From the IMG/VR virus record IMGVR_UViG_3300043548_000109, positions 1 through 43,702 of that record: 43,702 nucleotides of DNA; one strand, written 5' to 3'. Numbering within the stretch: position 1 is the first letter of the stretch; the number at the start of each line of letters is the position of its first letter. The position numbers and the translations under genes are program-made. The DNA is from a virus. Below are positions 20,260 through 28,321 of the stretch, piece after piece. The notes beneath the pieces were generated by a model. That model had not been told where the DNA came from. It searched no databases and worked only from the letters and a program-made list of their open reading frames with translations.

Positions 20260-20502
20260 GCGGCCATCACAGCAGCGTTATGGACTCATCGAGGGGATCG
20301 CTGAGAAGCCCTGCGCCGCAACGGGTTTAAGCGGGTCCCTCCCCCAAAATCTATCGGGGGTGATCGCAAACCCCGCGCTTTTTCTAGCGTCAGGTCTCAT
20401 CGGTCTCTAACGGGACTCAGCGTGAGACAAAAGGCCATAGTCTCCCCACGAGTTAAGCGGTTAACTAGGCTGAGTTAACCAACGCTAGAGCCGAAAACCT
20501 TA
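20260..20502. other. Non-coding region upstream of the terminase; possible cos
   Basis: A 243-nt gap with no credible gene, directly before the Nu1-like gene. GTCTC occurs at 20394, 20403, 20440 and as GAGAC at 20424. GTTAA occurs at 20452, 20460 and 20474. A CCCCC/GGGGG hairpin lies at about 20341-20360. Repeated short sites next to a lambda-type terminase gene would suit a cos region with terminase-binding sites, but the cleavage site itself cannot be read from sequence. Confidence 0.45.
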
Positions 20503-21036
20503 GTGCTCGTCACGTTTTCCGAGTTCGCCGCGCTGAAGGGATGCTCGAAAGCTGCCGTTACTGCAGCGATTCGATCGCGCATCGGTGCGGCTGTTGTGGA
20601 GAAGGACGGCAAGCGCTGGCTGGATCGCGACCAAGCGCTCGAGCTGTGGAACCGGAACACCAAGGCGACGCACAACGCGAAGGTGAGCCAGCCGGATCCG
20701 GTGGAGCCGCGCACGCCCGTGGAGCTGCGCAAGGCGATTGATGCGCTGCCGGATGATGCAATCCCTGAGCTGAACGAAAGCCGGGCAAGGAGGGAGCACT
20801 ATCAAGCGGAGCTGGCAAAGCTGCAGGTGGCGCAGCAGCGCAAGGAGCTGGTGCCGGCTGATGAGGTGAAGAAACAGGCGTTTCAGATTGGACGCAGCGT
20901 GAGAGAGGCGCTGAGCAACCTTGCCGATCGGCTGTCGCACCAGCTGGCGGGTGAGACCGACCCTGCGGTAATCCACCAGCTGCTGAGCGATGAGCACCGT
21001 GATGCGCTGCTGGCGCTGGTGGAGGCAGACCGATGA
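20503..21036 (+). CDS. Terminase small subunit, Nu1-like
   Basis: 177 residues from a GTG at 20503. The N-terminus is a winged HTH as in lambda Nu1: 'LVTFSEFAALKGCSKAAVT' followed by 'AAIRSRIGAAVVEKDGKRW'. The C-terminal half is helical ('ESRARREHYQAELAKLQVA', 'FQIGRSVREALSNLADRLS'), the region that binds the large subunit. It recognises the packaging site and recruits the motor. It overlaps the large-subunit gene by ATGA, as expected for subunits made in proportion. Confidence 0.85.
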   Translation: MLVTFSEFAALKGCSKAAVTAAIRSRIGAAVVEKDGKRWLDRDQALELWNRNTKATHNAKVSQPDPVEPRTPVELRKAIDALPDDAIPELNESRARREHYQAELAKLQVAQQRKELVPADEVKKQAFQIGRSVREALSNLADRLSHQLAGETDPAVIHQLLSDEHRDALLALVEADR

Positions 21037-22907
21037 GCGTCTGGCGCACGGCCTTCATGGACGGGCTGCGGCCGGAGCCGCCGCTGACGGTGAGCGCGTG
21101 GGCGGATAAGCACCGGCGGCTGAGCAGCAAGGCGAGTGCGGAGCCTGGACCGTGGCGCACCAACCGGACGCCGTACCTGCGTGAGCCGATGGACTGCCTG
21201 AGCACCACCAGCACGGTGCAGCGGGTGGTGATGATGTTCGCGGCGCAGACCGGCAAGACGGAGAGCGGCTCTAACTGGCTGGGCTACGTGATCGCGCACG
21301 CACCGGGACCGATGCTGCTGGTGCAGCCGACCGTGGAGATGGCGAAGAGGCTCAGCAAACAGCGTCTCGAGAGTCTCATCAGTGAGACACCGGTGCTGAC
21401 GGAGAAGATTGCGCCGAGCCGCTCGAGGGACTCCGGAAACACGATGTTCGCCAAGGAGTTTCCCGGCGGGATGATGCTGCTGACGGGTGCGAACAGTGCG
21501 ACAGGCCTGAGATCGACTCCGTGCCGCTACATCTTCATGGACGAGATCGACGCCTTCCCGGCTGACGTGGACGGGGAGGGTGATCCGGTGAGCCTGGCGG
21601 AGAAGCGGGCTACCACGTTCGCGCGGCGGAAGATCCTGCTGACCAGCACACCGACCGTGAAAGATTTCTCGCGCATCGAGGCGGAGTATGAGCGCAGCGA
21701 CCAGCGGCGCTTTTTCGTGCCATGCCCGAACTGTGGCGCGATGCAGTGGCTGAAGTGGCCGCAGCTGAAGTGGGAGCACAACGACCCGAGCACGGCGGTC
21801 TACGAGTGCGAGCACTGCCACGAGCGGTTCGCCGAGATCCACAAGCCGGCGATGTTGCGTCAGGGCGAGTGGCGGGCGACGGCGCCGAGCGATGGCAAGA
21901 CGGCAGGGTTCCAGCTGTCGGGGCTCTACAGCCCGCTGGGCTGGCTGAGCTGGGCGGACATGGTGGACGACTTCCTTCGGGCGAAGTCGGATGCACCGAT
22001 GCTGAAGTCGTTTGTGAACACGCGGCTGGCGGAGACGTGGGAGGAGGACTTCGCCAGCAAGGTGAGCGCGAGCACGCTGCTGGAGCGCTGCGAGGCTTAT
22101 GCGGGCGGCAGGCTGCCGGATGGCGTGCTGGCGGTGACGATCGGCGTGGACGTGCAGGGAGGTGGCGGCTCGGCCGGTGACCGGTTGGCGGTGAGCGTGT
22201 GGGGCTGGGGCCGCGGCGAGGAGGGCTGGCTGATCGATCACCAGGAGATCGCGGGCGACCCGTGCCAGGCGGAGGTGTGGAAGCAGCTCGATCTGCTGGT
22301 GCTGCACGAATGGGAGCACGCCGGTGGCGGCAAGCTGCGGGCGGATGTGGTGGCGGTGGACTCCGGCGGCCACGCAACGGCGGAGGTGTACCAGTACGCG
22401 CGGGAGCGCGCTGGTGTGGGCGTGATCGCCATCAAGGGTCAGAGCCAGCGGGGCAAGCCGCCGATCGGCAAGCCGGGCAAGGTGGACATCAACGCCAAGG
22501 GGCAGACGCTGAAGCGCGGCGCGCAGGTGTGGCCGGTGGGTGGCGACACGATCAAGACCACGCTCTTCGGCAGGTTGAAGCACAACGAACCCGGCGAGGG
22601 TTACCTGCACTTCCATGCGCAGACGGGCGGTGAGTATTTCGAGCAGCTGACGGCGGAGAAGCAGGCGCTGCGGTACGTGAAGGGTTTCCCCGTGAGGGAA
22701 TGGGTGAAGAAGCCAAGCGCCCGTAACGAGGCGCTGGATTGCCTGGTGTATGCCTATGCGGGATTAAATCGGCTTTATTCGCGGTATGACCGCAGAACAA
22801 TCTGGGATCAGCTGGAAGCAAGGCTGCAGAAGGCAGCTGATGGTGGCAGCAAGCCGCAGCTAAGATCGGGCAAGGGCAAAGCGCCTTCGTTCGCTACCAG
22901 CTGGTGA
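21033..22907 (+). CDS. Terminase large subunit, lambda gpA-like
   Basis: 624 residues, the usual length for the gpA family. The ATPase motor has Walker A 'AAQTGKTES' (70-78) and Walker B 'YIFMDEID' (166-173). A zinc site follows ('CPNCGAMQWLKW' and 'YECEHCHERF', about 235-270). The C-terminal nuclease domain starts at 'VTIGVDVQGG' (acidic residue), with 'DVVAVDSGGHAT' further on. It cuts concatemers at cos and drives DNA into the prohead. Confidence 0.95.
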   Translation: MSVWRTAFMDGLRPEPPLTVSAWADKHRRLSSKASAEPGPWRTNRTPYLREPMDCLSTTSTVQRVVMMFAAQTGKTESGSNWLGYVIAHAPGPMLLVQPTVEMAKRLSKQRLESLISETPVLTEKIAPSRSRDSGNTMFAKEFPGGMMLLTGANSATGLRSTPCRYIFMDEIDAFPADVDGEGDPVSLAEKRATTFARRKILLTSTPTVKDFSRIEAEYERSDQRRFFVPCPNCGAMQWLKWPQLKWEHNDPSTAVYECEHCHERFAEIHKPAMLRQGEWRATAPSDGKTAGFQLSGLYSPLGWLSWADMVDDFLRAKSDAPMLKSFVNTRLAETWEEDFASKVSASTLLERCEAYAGGRLPDGVLAVTIGVDVQGGGGSAGDRLAVSVWGWGRGEEGWLIDHQEIAGDPCQAEVWKQLDLLVLHEWEHAGGGKLRADVVAVDSGGHATAEVYQYARERAGVGVIAIKGQSQRGKPPIGKPGKVDINAKGQTLKRGAQVWPVGGDTIKTTLFGRLKHNEPGEGYLHFHAQTGGEYFEQLTAEKQALRYVKGFPVREWVKKPSARNEALDCLVYAYAGLNRLYSRYDRRTIWDQLEARLQKAADGGSKPQLRSGKGKAPSFATSW

Positions 22908-22911
22908 GGCC

Positions 22912-23502
22912 GTGAACATCCCCGCGCAAATCAGGGCTGGTGACACGGTGACGTGGCGCGATGAGGCGTCCCGCGACAACCTCGGCGCTGCGATCGACGG
23001 CAGCAACCACGGGCTGACCTACTACCTGCGCACCAACGCGAACCACCAAGGTGCGACGGTGGCCGGCGTGACGGTGGCGGGCACACCGGCGGGCAGCGGG
23101 TGGACGTTCACGATCGCCAAGACCACCACGGACGGCTTCGCCAGCGGGCAGTGGTATTGGCAGGCGGTGGCGACTGCGACGACCGGCGGTGCGGTGACGA
23201 CGATCGGCGCTGGGCAGCTGACGGTGCTGCCGGGGCTGGACTACACCGGCCAGCCGAGCGCGTTCGATGGCCGTTCGCAGGCGCAGAAGGATCTGGATGC
23301 GGTGCAGGCGGCGATCCGCGCGATCGTCTCCGGCGGCGTGGTGCAGGAGTACAAGATCGGCACGCGCAGCCTGAAGAAGTACGAGATGGCGGACCTGATT
23401 CAGCTGGAGAGCAAGCTGAAGGCGGAGGTTAAGCGCGAACAGGCGGCCACAATGGTCGCAAATGGGCTCGGAAGCCCGCACAACCTGTTCGTGAGGTTCT
23501 GA
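22912..23502 (+). CDS. gpW-like head-tail connector with an extra N-terminal domain
   Basis: 196 residues from a GTG at 22912. The last 75 residues match lambda gpW in layout: helix 'AQKDLDAVQAAIRAIVSGG', beta hairpin 'VQEYKIGTRSLKKYEMADL', helix 'IQLESKLKAEVKREQ'. It sits between terminase and portal, exactly the lambda W position. Lambda W is only 68 residues. Here about 115 extra N-terminal residues form a Thr/Gly-rich beta-type domain ('GVTVAGTPAGSGWTFTIAK'). gpW stabilises packaged DNA and builds the connector. The N-terminal domain is of unknown function, perhaps a surface or Ig-like decoration. Confidence 0.7.
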   Translation: MNIPAQIRAGDTVTWRDEASRDNLGAAIDGSNHGLTYYLRTNANHQGATVAGVTVAGTPAGSGWTFTIAKTTTDGFASGQWYWQAVATATTGGAVTTIGAGQLTVLPGLDYTGQPSAFDGRSQAQKDLDAVQAAIRAIVSGGVVQEYKIGTRSLKKYEMADLIQLESKLKAEVKREQAATMVANGLGSPHNLFVRF

Positions 23503-25040
23503 TGGGCGTCCGCAGCGCAATTCTGGGCTGGCTGCAGCGCGGAACACCGGAACTGGTGAAGGCACCGCGGCGGCGGATGTACGAGGGCGCGAAGTTCTCG
23601 CGGCTGACGGCTGACTGGGTGACGGGCAACACCAGCGCCGACAGCGAGGTGTACGGCTCGGCGCAGAAGCTGCGCGATCGAGCACGGCAGCTGTGCCGCG
23701 ACAACGACTACGCCAGGCAGGCGCTGCGTGCCATCGAGGGCAACGTGGTGGGGCAAGGCATCCCGTTTCAGGCGCAGGTGCGGATGCTGCGCGGCGGCCG
23801 GCTGGATGGTGGCATCAACGATCAGATCGAGCAGGCATGGCGCCAGTGGATCAAGGCGCGGCACTGCCATACCGGCGGCAAGTTGACGTTCCACGACATC
23901 GAGCGGCTGGTGGTGCGCGCGTGCGCCGAGTCCGGCGAGGTGTTCGTGCGGCTGGTGAAGCAGCCGTTCGGCGGCAGCAGCGTGCCGCTGGCGATCGAGG
24001 TGCTCGAGGCTGATCTGCTGGATGACGGGCTCAACGGCCGCAGCCAGCAGGGCAATGAAATCAGGATGGGCGTCGAGGTGGACACATGGGGCCGCCCGGT
24101 GGCGTACCACTTCCTCGCCTATCACCCCGGCGATTATCAGTTCAGCAACCAGCAGATCTCGACGCAGCGGCACAAGCGCGTGCCGGCCGAGGAGGTGATC
24201 CACCTCTACCGGATGGAGCGGCCGGGGCAGACACGCGGCGTGACGTGGTTCGCCAGCGCGATCCAGCGGCTGCATCACCTGCAGGGCTACGAGCAGGCCG
24301 AGGTGGTGCGCGCGCGCGCGAGCTCGGCGCTGATGGGCTTCATCACCAGCCCTGAGGGCGAGCTGCAGGGCGATGAGGTGATCAACGGCGAGCGGGTGTC
24401 GAATTTCGAGCCCGGCGTCTTCAAGTACCTGGCGCCCGGCGAGTCGGTGAGCGTGCCGCAGCTGGATGCCCCGGATGGGCAGTTCGAGCCGTTCCTGCGC
24501 GCAATGCTGCGGGCAATGGCGGCCGGTGTCGGCTGCAGCTACGAGACGATCAGCCGCGACTTCAGCCAGACGAACTACAGCAGCTCGAGGCTGAGCCTGC
24601 TGGAGGATCGCGACCACTGGCGCATCCTGCAGAACTGGCTGATCGAGAACCTGCACCAGCGGGTGTTCGATGCCTGGCTCGACATGGCCGTGCTGAGCGG
24701 TGCGCTGCCGCTGCCGAACTACGAGCTGCAGGCCGATCGCTACAAGGCGGTGCGGTGGATGCCGCGCGGCTGGGCATGGGTGGACCCCGCCAAGGAGGTT
24801 GAGGCCTACGCGCTGGCGGTGCGCAACGGCTTCAAGACGCTGAGCGAGGTGGTCGCGGAGCAGGGCGGCGACCTCGAGGAGCTGATGCGCGCACGCCGGC
24901 AGGAGCTGGATGATGCCGAGCAGCTGGACCTGAAGTTCGACACCGACCCGAGCGCCGATGTGGTGCCGGCCGGTAACGCAGCAGTGGCTGACGATAATGG
25001 GACAGACAACCCGGACAACACCGATGGATCTATCGCGTGA
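23502..25040 (+). CDS. Portal protein, lambda gpB-like
   Basis: 512 residues, typical of the lambda-type portal family. Family features are 'RARQLCRDNDYARQALRAI', 'GNVVGQGIPFQAQVRM', 'VIHLYRMERPGQTRGVTWF', 'ARASSALMGFIT' and 'SYETISRDFSQTNYSSSRL'. The portal forms the dodecameric ring at one capsid vertex through which DNA is packaged and ejected. Its start touches the previous stop by one base, and the protease-capsid gene starts inside its last codons. Confidence 0.93.
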   Translation: MGVRSAILGWLQRGTPELVKAPRRRMYEGAKFSRLTADWVTGNTSADSEVYGSAQKLRDRARQLCRDNDYARQALRAIEGNVVGQGIPFQAQVRMLRGGRLDGGINDQIEQAWRQWIKARHCHTGGKLTFHDIERLVVRACAESGEVFVRLVKQPFGGSSVPLAIEVLEADLLDDGLNGRSQQGNEIRMGVEVDTWGRPVAYHFLAYHPGDYQFSNQQISTQRHKRVPAEEVIHLYRMERPGQTRGVTWFASAIQRLHHLQGYEQAEVVRARASSALMGFITSPEGELQGDEVINGERVSNFEPGVFKYLAPGESVSVPQLDAPDGQFEPFLRAMLRAMAAGVGCSYETISRDFSQTNYSSSRLSLLEDRDHWRILQNWLIENLHQRVFDAWLDMAVLSGALPLPNYELQADRYKAVRWMPRGWAWVDPAKEVEAYALAVRNGFKTLSEVVAEQGGDLEELMRARRQELDDAEQLDLKFDTDPSADVVPAGNAAVADDNGTDNPDNTDGSIA

Positions 25041-26820
25041 CCTTGAAGGGCAACTGTTGAAACGCTCTGAGGTTGCTGACTTCACGGTCAGCGAAGACGA
25101 GCGGTCGATTGAGTTCCCCTTTTCGAGCGAGTTTCCTGTCGCTCGCTACTTCGGCAATGAAGTGCTGAGCCACGATGAGCGCAGCGCTGATCTTTCGCGG
25201 CTGAATGATTCTGCACCGCTGCTGTTCAACCACGATCCCGACAAGGTGATCGGTGTTGTTGAGCGCGCGTGGATCGATGGCAAGAAGAAACGCGGCTATG
25301 CCAAGGTGAAGTTCAGCCGTAACGCCTTCGCGCAGGAAGTGCTCGCGGATGTGCGTGACGGCGTGCTGCGCAACGTAAGCTTCGGCTACGCGATCAACGA
25401 CATGGAGCAACGCGGCAGCGGTGATTTCGTCGCTACCAGCTGGGCTCCCTACGAAGTGAGCGTGGTTAGCATACCTGCAGACCCCACTGTGGGTGTGGGT
25501 CGGTCTCTCGAGGCCGATCCTGCGGCCTCCGCCGCATCACCAACCCCCCAACCAGAACCTGAGGTTCCGATGGAAAACACCCCCGACATCTCGGCGGTGC
25601 GGGCTGAAGCGGCTCAAGAGGCTGCCAAGGCTGAGCGCGCCCGTATCTCCGGCATCACTGCTCTGACCGAAAAGCACGGCATGGCTGATCTCGGCCGCCA
25701 GCTGATCGAGGGTGGCCGCAGCCTCGACGAGGCTCGCGCTGCTGTGCTCGAGAAGATCGGCGCCAAGGTTGAGCCCGTGGCTGAGAAGGCCTCCGACGTT
25801 GGCATGACCGAGAAGGAGGTGCGCAGCTTCTCCTTCCAGCGCGCGATCAACGCACTGGCCAACCCCCAGGACCGCAAGCTGTGGGAAGCCGCCGCTTTCG
25901 AGCGTGAGTGCTCCGAGGCTGCTGCCGCCAAGGCCGGCAAGACCGCGCAGGGCATCATGGTGCCCAACGAGGTGCTGCGCCGCGACCTGACCGTGGCATC
26001 GGCCGCTTCGGCTGGTGATCTGGTCGGCACCGACTTCCGCCCCGGCTCCTTCATCGAGCTGCTGCGCAACCGCTCCGCCCTTGCTGGTCTCGGCGTCACC
26101 TCGCTGACCGGCCTCAGCGGCAACGTGGCGATCCCTCGCCAGACCGGCGCTGCAACCGCCTACTGGGTGGCTGAGTCCGGTTCTCCCACCGAGAGCAACC
26201 AGACCGTCGATCAGGTGAACCTGAGCCCCAAGACCGTGGGCGCCTTCACCGACTACAGCCGCCGTCTGATGCTGCAGTCCAGCATCGATGTGGAGCAGAT
26301 GATCCGCCAGGATCTCGCCACCGTGCTGGCACTGGAGATCGACCGCGTGGGTCTCTACGGCCTGGGCAACACCAACCAGCCTCTGGGCATCAAGCTCACC
26401 ACCGGCATCAACACCAAGGACTTCGCCGCCAACACCCCGACTTACGCCGAGGTGGTGGACATGGAGAGCCAGATCGCTGCCGACAACGCCGACATCGGCG
26501 CCATGGCTTACCTGATGAACGCCTCCATGCGCGGCGCTCTGAAGACCAAGGACAAGGGCACCGACACCGGCGCTTACGTGTTCGAGCCCGGCGGCACCGT
26601 GAACGGCTACAACGCCGTGGTGTCCAACCAGGTGGCCTCCGGCGACATCTTCTTCGCCGTGTGGAACCAGCTGATCATGGCAATGTGGTCTGGTCTGGAT
26701 CTCACCGTGGATCCCTACACCCACAGCACCAGCGGCACCGTGCGCGTGGTGGCTCTGCAGGATGTGGACTTTGCAGTCCGTCACCCTGAAGCCTTCTGCC
26801 GCGGCGCAGACACCCTCTGA
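25024..26820 (+). CDS. Prohead protease fused to HK97-fold major capsid protein
   Basis: 598 residues from the ATG at 25024; an ATG at 24997 is also possible. Residues 1-165 are an HK97-type (U35) prohead protease: 'DSAPLLFNHDPDKVIGVVE' (His) and 'LRNVSFGYAI' (Ser), then 'YEVSVVSIPADPTVGVGR'. A Pro/Glu linker leads to a helical scaffold-like delta region (about 185-300). The major capsid fold follows ('NVAIPRQTGAATAYWVAES', 'DLATVLALEIDRVGLYGLG'). One precursor supplies protease, scaffold and shell. An in-frame ATG at 25570 with GAGG upstream could also make capsid without protease. Confidence 0.9.
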   Translation: MDLSRDLEGQLLKRSEVADFTVSEDERSIEFPFSSEFPVARYFGNEVLSHDERSADLSRLNDSAPLLFNHDPDKVIGVVERAWIDGKKKRGYAKVKFSRNAFAQEVLADVRDGVLRNVSFGYAINDMEQRGSGDFVATSWAPYEVSVVSIPADPTVGVGRSLEADPAASAASPTPQPEPEVPMENTPDISAVRAEAAQEAAKAERARISGITALTEKHGMADLGRQLIEGGRSLDEARAAVLEKIGAKVEPVAEKASDVGMTEKEVRSFSFQRAINALANPQDRKLWEAAAFERECSEAAAAKAGKTAQGIMVPNEVLRRDLTVASAASAGDLVGTDFRPGSFIELLRNRSALAGLGVTSLTGLSGNVAIPRQTGAATAYWVAESGSPTESNQTVDQVNLSPKTVGAFTDYSRRLMLQSSIDVEQMIRQDLATVLALEIDRVGLYGLGNTNQPLGIKLTTGINTKDFAANTPTYAEVVDMESQIAADNADIGAMAYLMNASMRGALKTKDKGTDTGAYVFEPGGTVNGYNAVVSNQVASGDIFFAVWNQLIMAMWSGLDLTVDPYTHSTSGTVRVVALQDVDFAVRHPEAFCRGADTL

Positions 26821-26823
26821 TCG

Positions 26824-26865
26824 AAAGGAGGCGGGGCGGCCTAACGGTCGCCCCTACCAACCATG
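26824..26865 (+). promoter_or_regulatory. Hairpin-bridged ribosome binding site of the 72-aa gene
   Basis: A perfect Shine-Dalgarno AAAGGAGG (26824-26831) is followed by a 9-bp hairpin, GGGGCGGCC-TAAC-GGTCGCCCC (26833-26854; one G-U pair), and then the ATG at 26863. The linear spacing is 31 nt, too long for initiation. If the hairpin folds, the spacing becomes 9 nt, which is ideal. The fold would therefore bring the two signals together, as proposed for T4 gene 38. Confidence 0.7.
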
Positions 26866-27081
26866 AAGATCAGAATTGTCCGTAACACTGTTGCAGGTGG
26901 GCAGGCCGTAAAGGCCGGCCAAGTGGTTGAGGCGTCCGACGCTGATGCGCGCTACTTGTTGGCAGTTGGCAAAGCTGAAGCAGTGGCCGAGGCACCTGCT
27001 CCTGAGCCCGAGGTTGAGGCTCCCAAACGCAAACCCCGCACAAAGGTGACCACCGATGGCGATCTACCAGCAGACGCTTGA
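26863..27081 (+). CDS. Small head protein of unknown function
   Basis: 72 residues: a small beta-type start ('MKIRIVRNTVAGGQAVKAG', 'VVEASDADARYLLAVGKAE'), then a Pro/Glu and Lys tail ('APEPEVEAPKRKPRTKVTT'). The position after the capsid gene is where head-completion or decoration genes lie (FI position in lambda). The next gene starts within its last codons. Its ribosome binding site is unusual (see 26824-26865). The function is not established. Confidence 0.7.
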   Translation: MKIRIVRNTVAGGQAVKAGQVVEASDADARYLLAVGKAEAVAEAPAPEPEVEAPKRKPRTKVTTDGDLPADA

Positions 27082-27445
27082 AAAGCTGCAGCACTTCCCG
27101 CTGCATCCCGTTGGCCAAGAGACCGCGACCTTCACCGGCGCGACCACCAACATCGCTGACCTGAAGGACTTTGACGGCGACATCCAGATCATTCTGGATT
27201 CTGGCGCTGCCGCTGCTTCCGGCACCATGACCGGCAAGATCCAGACCAGCGACACCACCACCTCCGGTGACTTCTCTGACGTGACCGGCGGCGGCTTCAC
27301 CGCTGTGGCTCAAGCCGCCAGCAAGCAAGTTCTCACCCTGAACCGCGATGAGCTGAAGCGCTACATCCGCTTCGTCGGCACCATTGCTTCCAGCGGCACC
27401 ACCACCTACTCCGTCAACGGCTACGGCCTGAAGAAGTACGGCTGA
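27056..27445 (+). CDS. Possible head decoration protein
   Basis: 129 residues, beta-rich, with Thr/Ser/Gly repeats ('ATFTGATTNIADLKDFDGD', 'IQIILDSGAAAASGTMTGK', 'ELKRYIRFVGTIASSGTTT') and an ending 'NGYGLKKYG'. The composition and the position right after the capsid suit a decoration protein. No named family was confirmed. Confidence 0.6.
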   Translation: MAIYQQTLEKLQHFPLHPVGQETATFTGATTNIADLKDFDGDIQIILDSGAAAASGTMTGKIQTSDTTTSGDFSDVTGGGFTAVAQAASKQVLTLNRDELKRYIRFVGTIASSGTTTYSVNGYGLKKYG

Positions 27446-27723
27446 TGGCGATCACCGAGGATCTAAACCTGTTCCTCGACGACTTCGGCGTCAGCTGTAC
27501 GGCTGGCGCCGTTTCGGCATTGGGCATCTTGGACATGCCCACGCAGGTGGTTGCAGGCGAGATGGTGCTGAGCACCGACTACACGCTGACGGCCCGTGCG
27601 GCTGATTTCGGCGGGCTCAAGTATGGCGACAGCATCACGGTGGCCACGGTGGCGTACACAGTGCGCGAGACGCGGCTCATTGATGACGGTGCGTTCGTTG
27701 AAATCGGACTGCAGAAAACATGA
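27445..27723 (+). CDS. Head-tail joining protein, gpFII-like
   Basis: 92 residues, beta-rich with a Thr/Val pattern: 'MAITEDLNLFLDDFGVSCT' then 'MPTQVVAGEMVLSTDYTLT', 'YGDSITVATVAYTVRETRL' and 'IDDGAFVEIGLQKT'. Lambda FII and relatives are small proteins of this type that complete the head-tail interface. The order (before the U-like gene, TGATG/ATGA overlaps) agrees. Confidence 0.7.
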   Translation: MAITEDLNLFLDDFGVSCTAGAVSALGILDMPTQVVAGEMVLSTDYTLTARAADFGGLKYGDSITVATVAYTVRETRLIDDGAFVEIGLQKT

Positions 27724-28148
27724 CTACACGCCGCGAGACGATCCTGGCTGCAGTGCGCACAGCACTGACCAACACCACCGGCGTCAGCACCCGGATCTAT
27801 CGCAGCAGGGTGGAGCCAATGGCACGGGCCGAAAGCCCTGCGATTGTGATCGAGCCGGTGAACGATACGGCCGAGCAGAACACCAGCCTGCCTAAGTTGG
27901 ACTGGAGCCTGACGGTGCGGGTGAGCGTGATCGTGCGCGGCACTATCCCCGATCAGCTGGCCGATCCGATTGTTGAAAGCCTGCACAGCAAGCTCATGGC
28001 CGACCTGACGCTCGGCGGTGTTGCGATGGACATCAGGCCGCAGAGTGTGAATTTTGAACTGGTCGAAGCGGACCAGCCAGCTGGTGTGATCAGCTGTGAC
28101 TACCTAATCCGCTATCGCACGGCTAACGCTAACCTCGCAACAGCGTGA
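27720..28148 (+). CDS. Tail terminator, gpU-like
   Basis: 142 residues: an N-terminal helix 'TTRRETILAAVRTALTNTT', then beta strands 'SPAIVIEPVNDTAEQ' and 'LTVRVSVIVRGTIPDQLAD', a helix 'PIVESLHSKLMADLTLG', and an ending beta strand 'CDYLIRYRTANAN'. This alpha-beta layout and the location just before the tail tube fit the ring protein that caps the tail. Its start overlaps the FII-like stop by ATGA. Confidence 0.72.
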   Translation: MTTRRETILAAVRTALTNTTGVSTRIYRSRVEPMARAESPAIVIEPVNDTAEQNTSLPKLDWSLTVRVSVIVRGTIPDQLADPIVESLHSKLMADLTLGGVAMDIRPQSVNFELVEADQPAGVISCDYLIRYRTANANLATA

Positions 28149-28321
28149 TGGCTACGATGGTGGATGAACACTGGGGGCAAGGCGGCACATACCTGCTGAA
28201 CCCCAAAACCGGCAAGCGAAAGCTCATCGAGCGGACGGAGCCGGCCCAACCCTCCCAACCTGACGAGGTAGAGAGCAATGCCGCTCCTGAGTCGCAAACG
28301 CCTGATCCTGGCGAAAACTGA
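28148..28321 (+). CDS. Small acidic protein between tail terminator and tube
   Basis: 57 residues starting 'MATMVDEHWGQGGTYLLNP', then 'KTGKRKLIERTEPAQPSQP' and an acidic end. The ATG overlaps the terminator gene's stop (TGATG) and its end overlaps the tail-tube start by 44 nt. A short 'W..GG.Y..P.TG.R.L.ERT' protein occurs in this position in other siphoviruses as far as I recall; its role is unknown. Confidence 0.6.
   Translation: MATMVDEHWGQGGTYLLNPKTGKRKLIERTEPAQPSQPDEVESNAAPESQTPDPGEN

Noticed and set aside
20883-22616. 577-codon open frame on the minus strand opposite the terminase
   Set aside because: Antisense shadow of the terminase gene caused by high GC content: low-complexity Arg/His/Leu composition and no recognisable domain.
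23400-25085. 561-codon minus-strand frame opposite the portal
   Set aside because: Mirror of the portal coding frame; composition is typical of antisense frames in GC-rich DNA.
25537-26784. 415-codon minus-strand frame opposite the capsid gene
   Set aside because: Antisense shadow of the highly conserved capsid frame.
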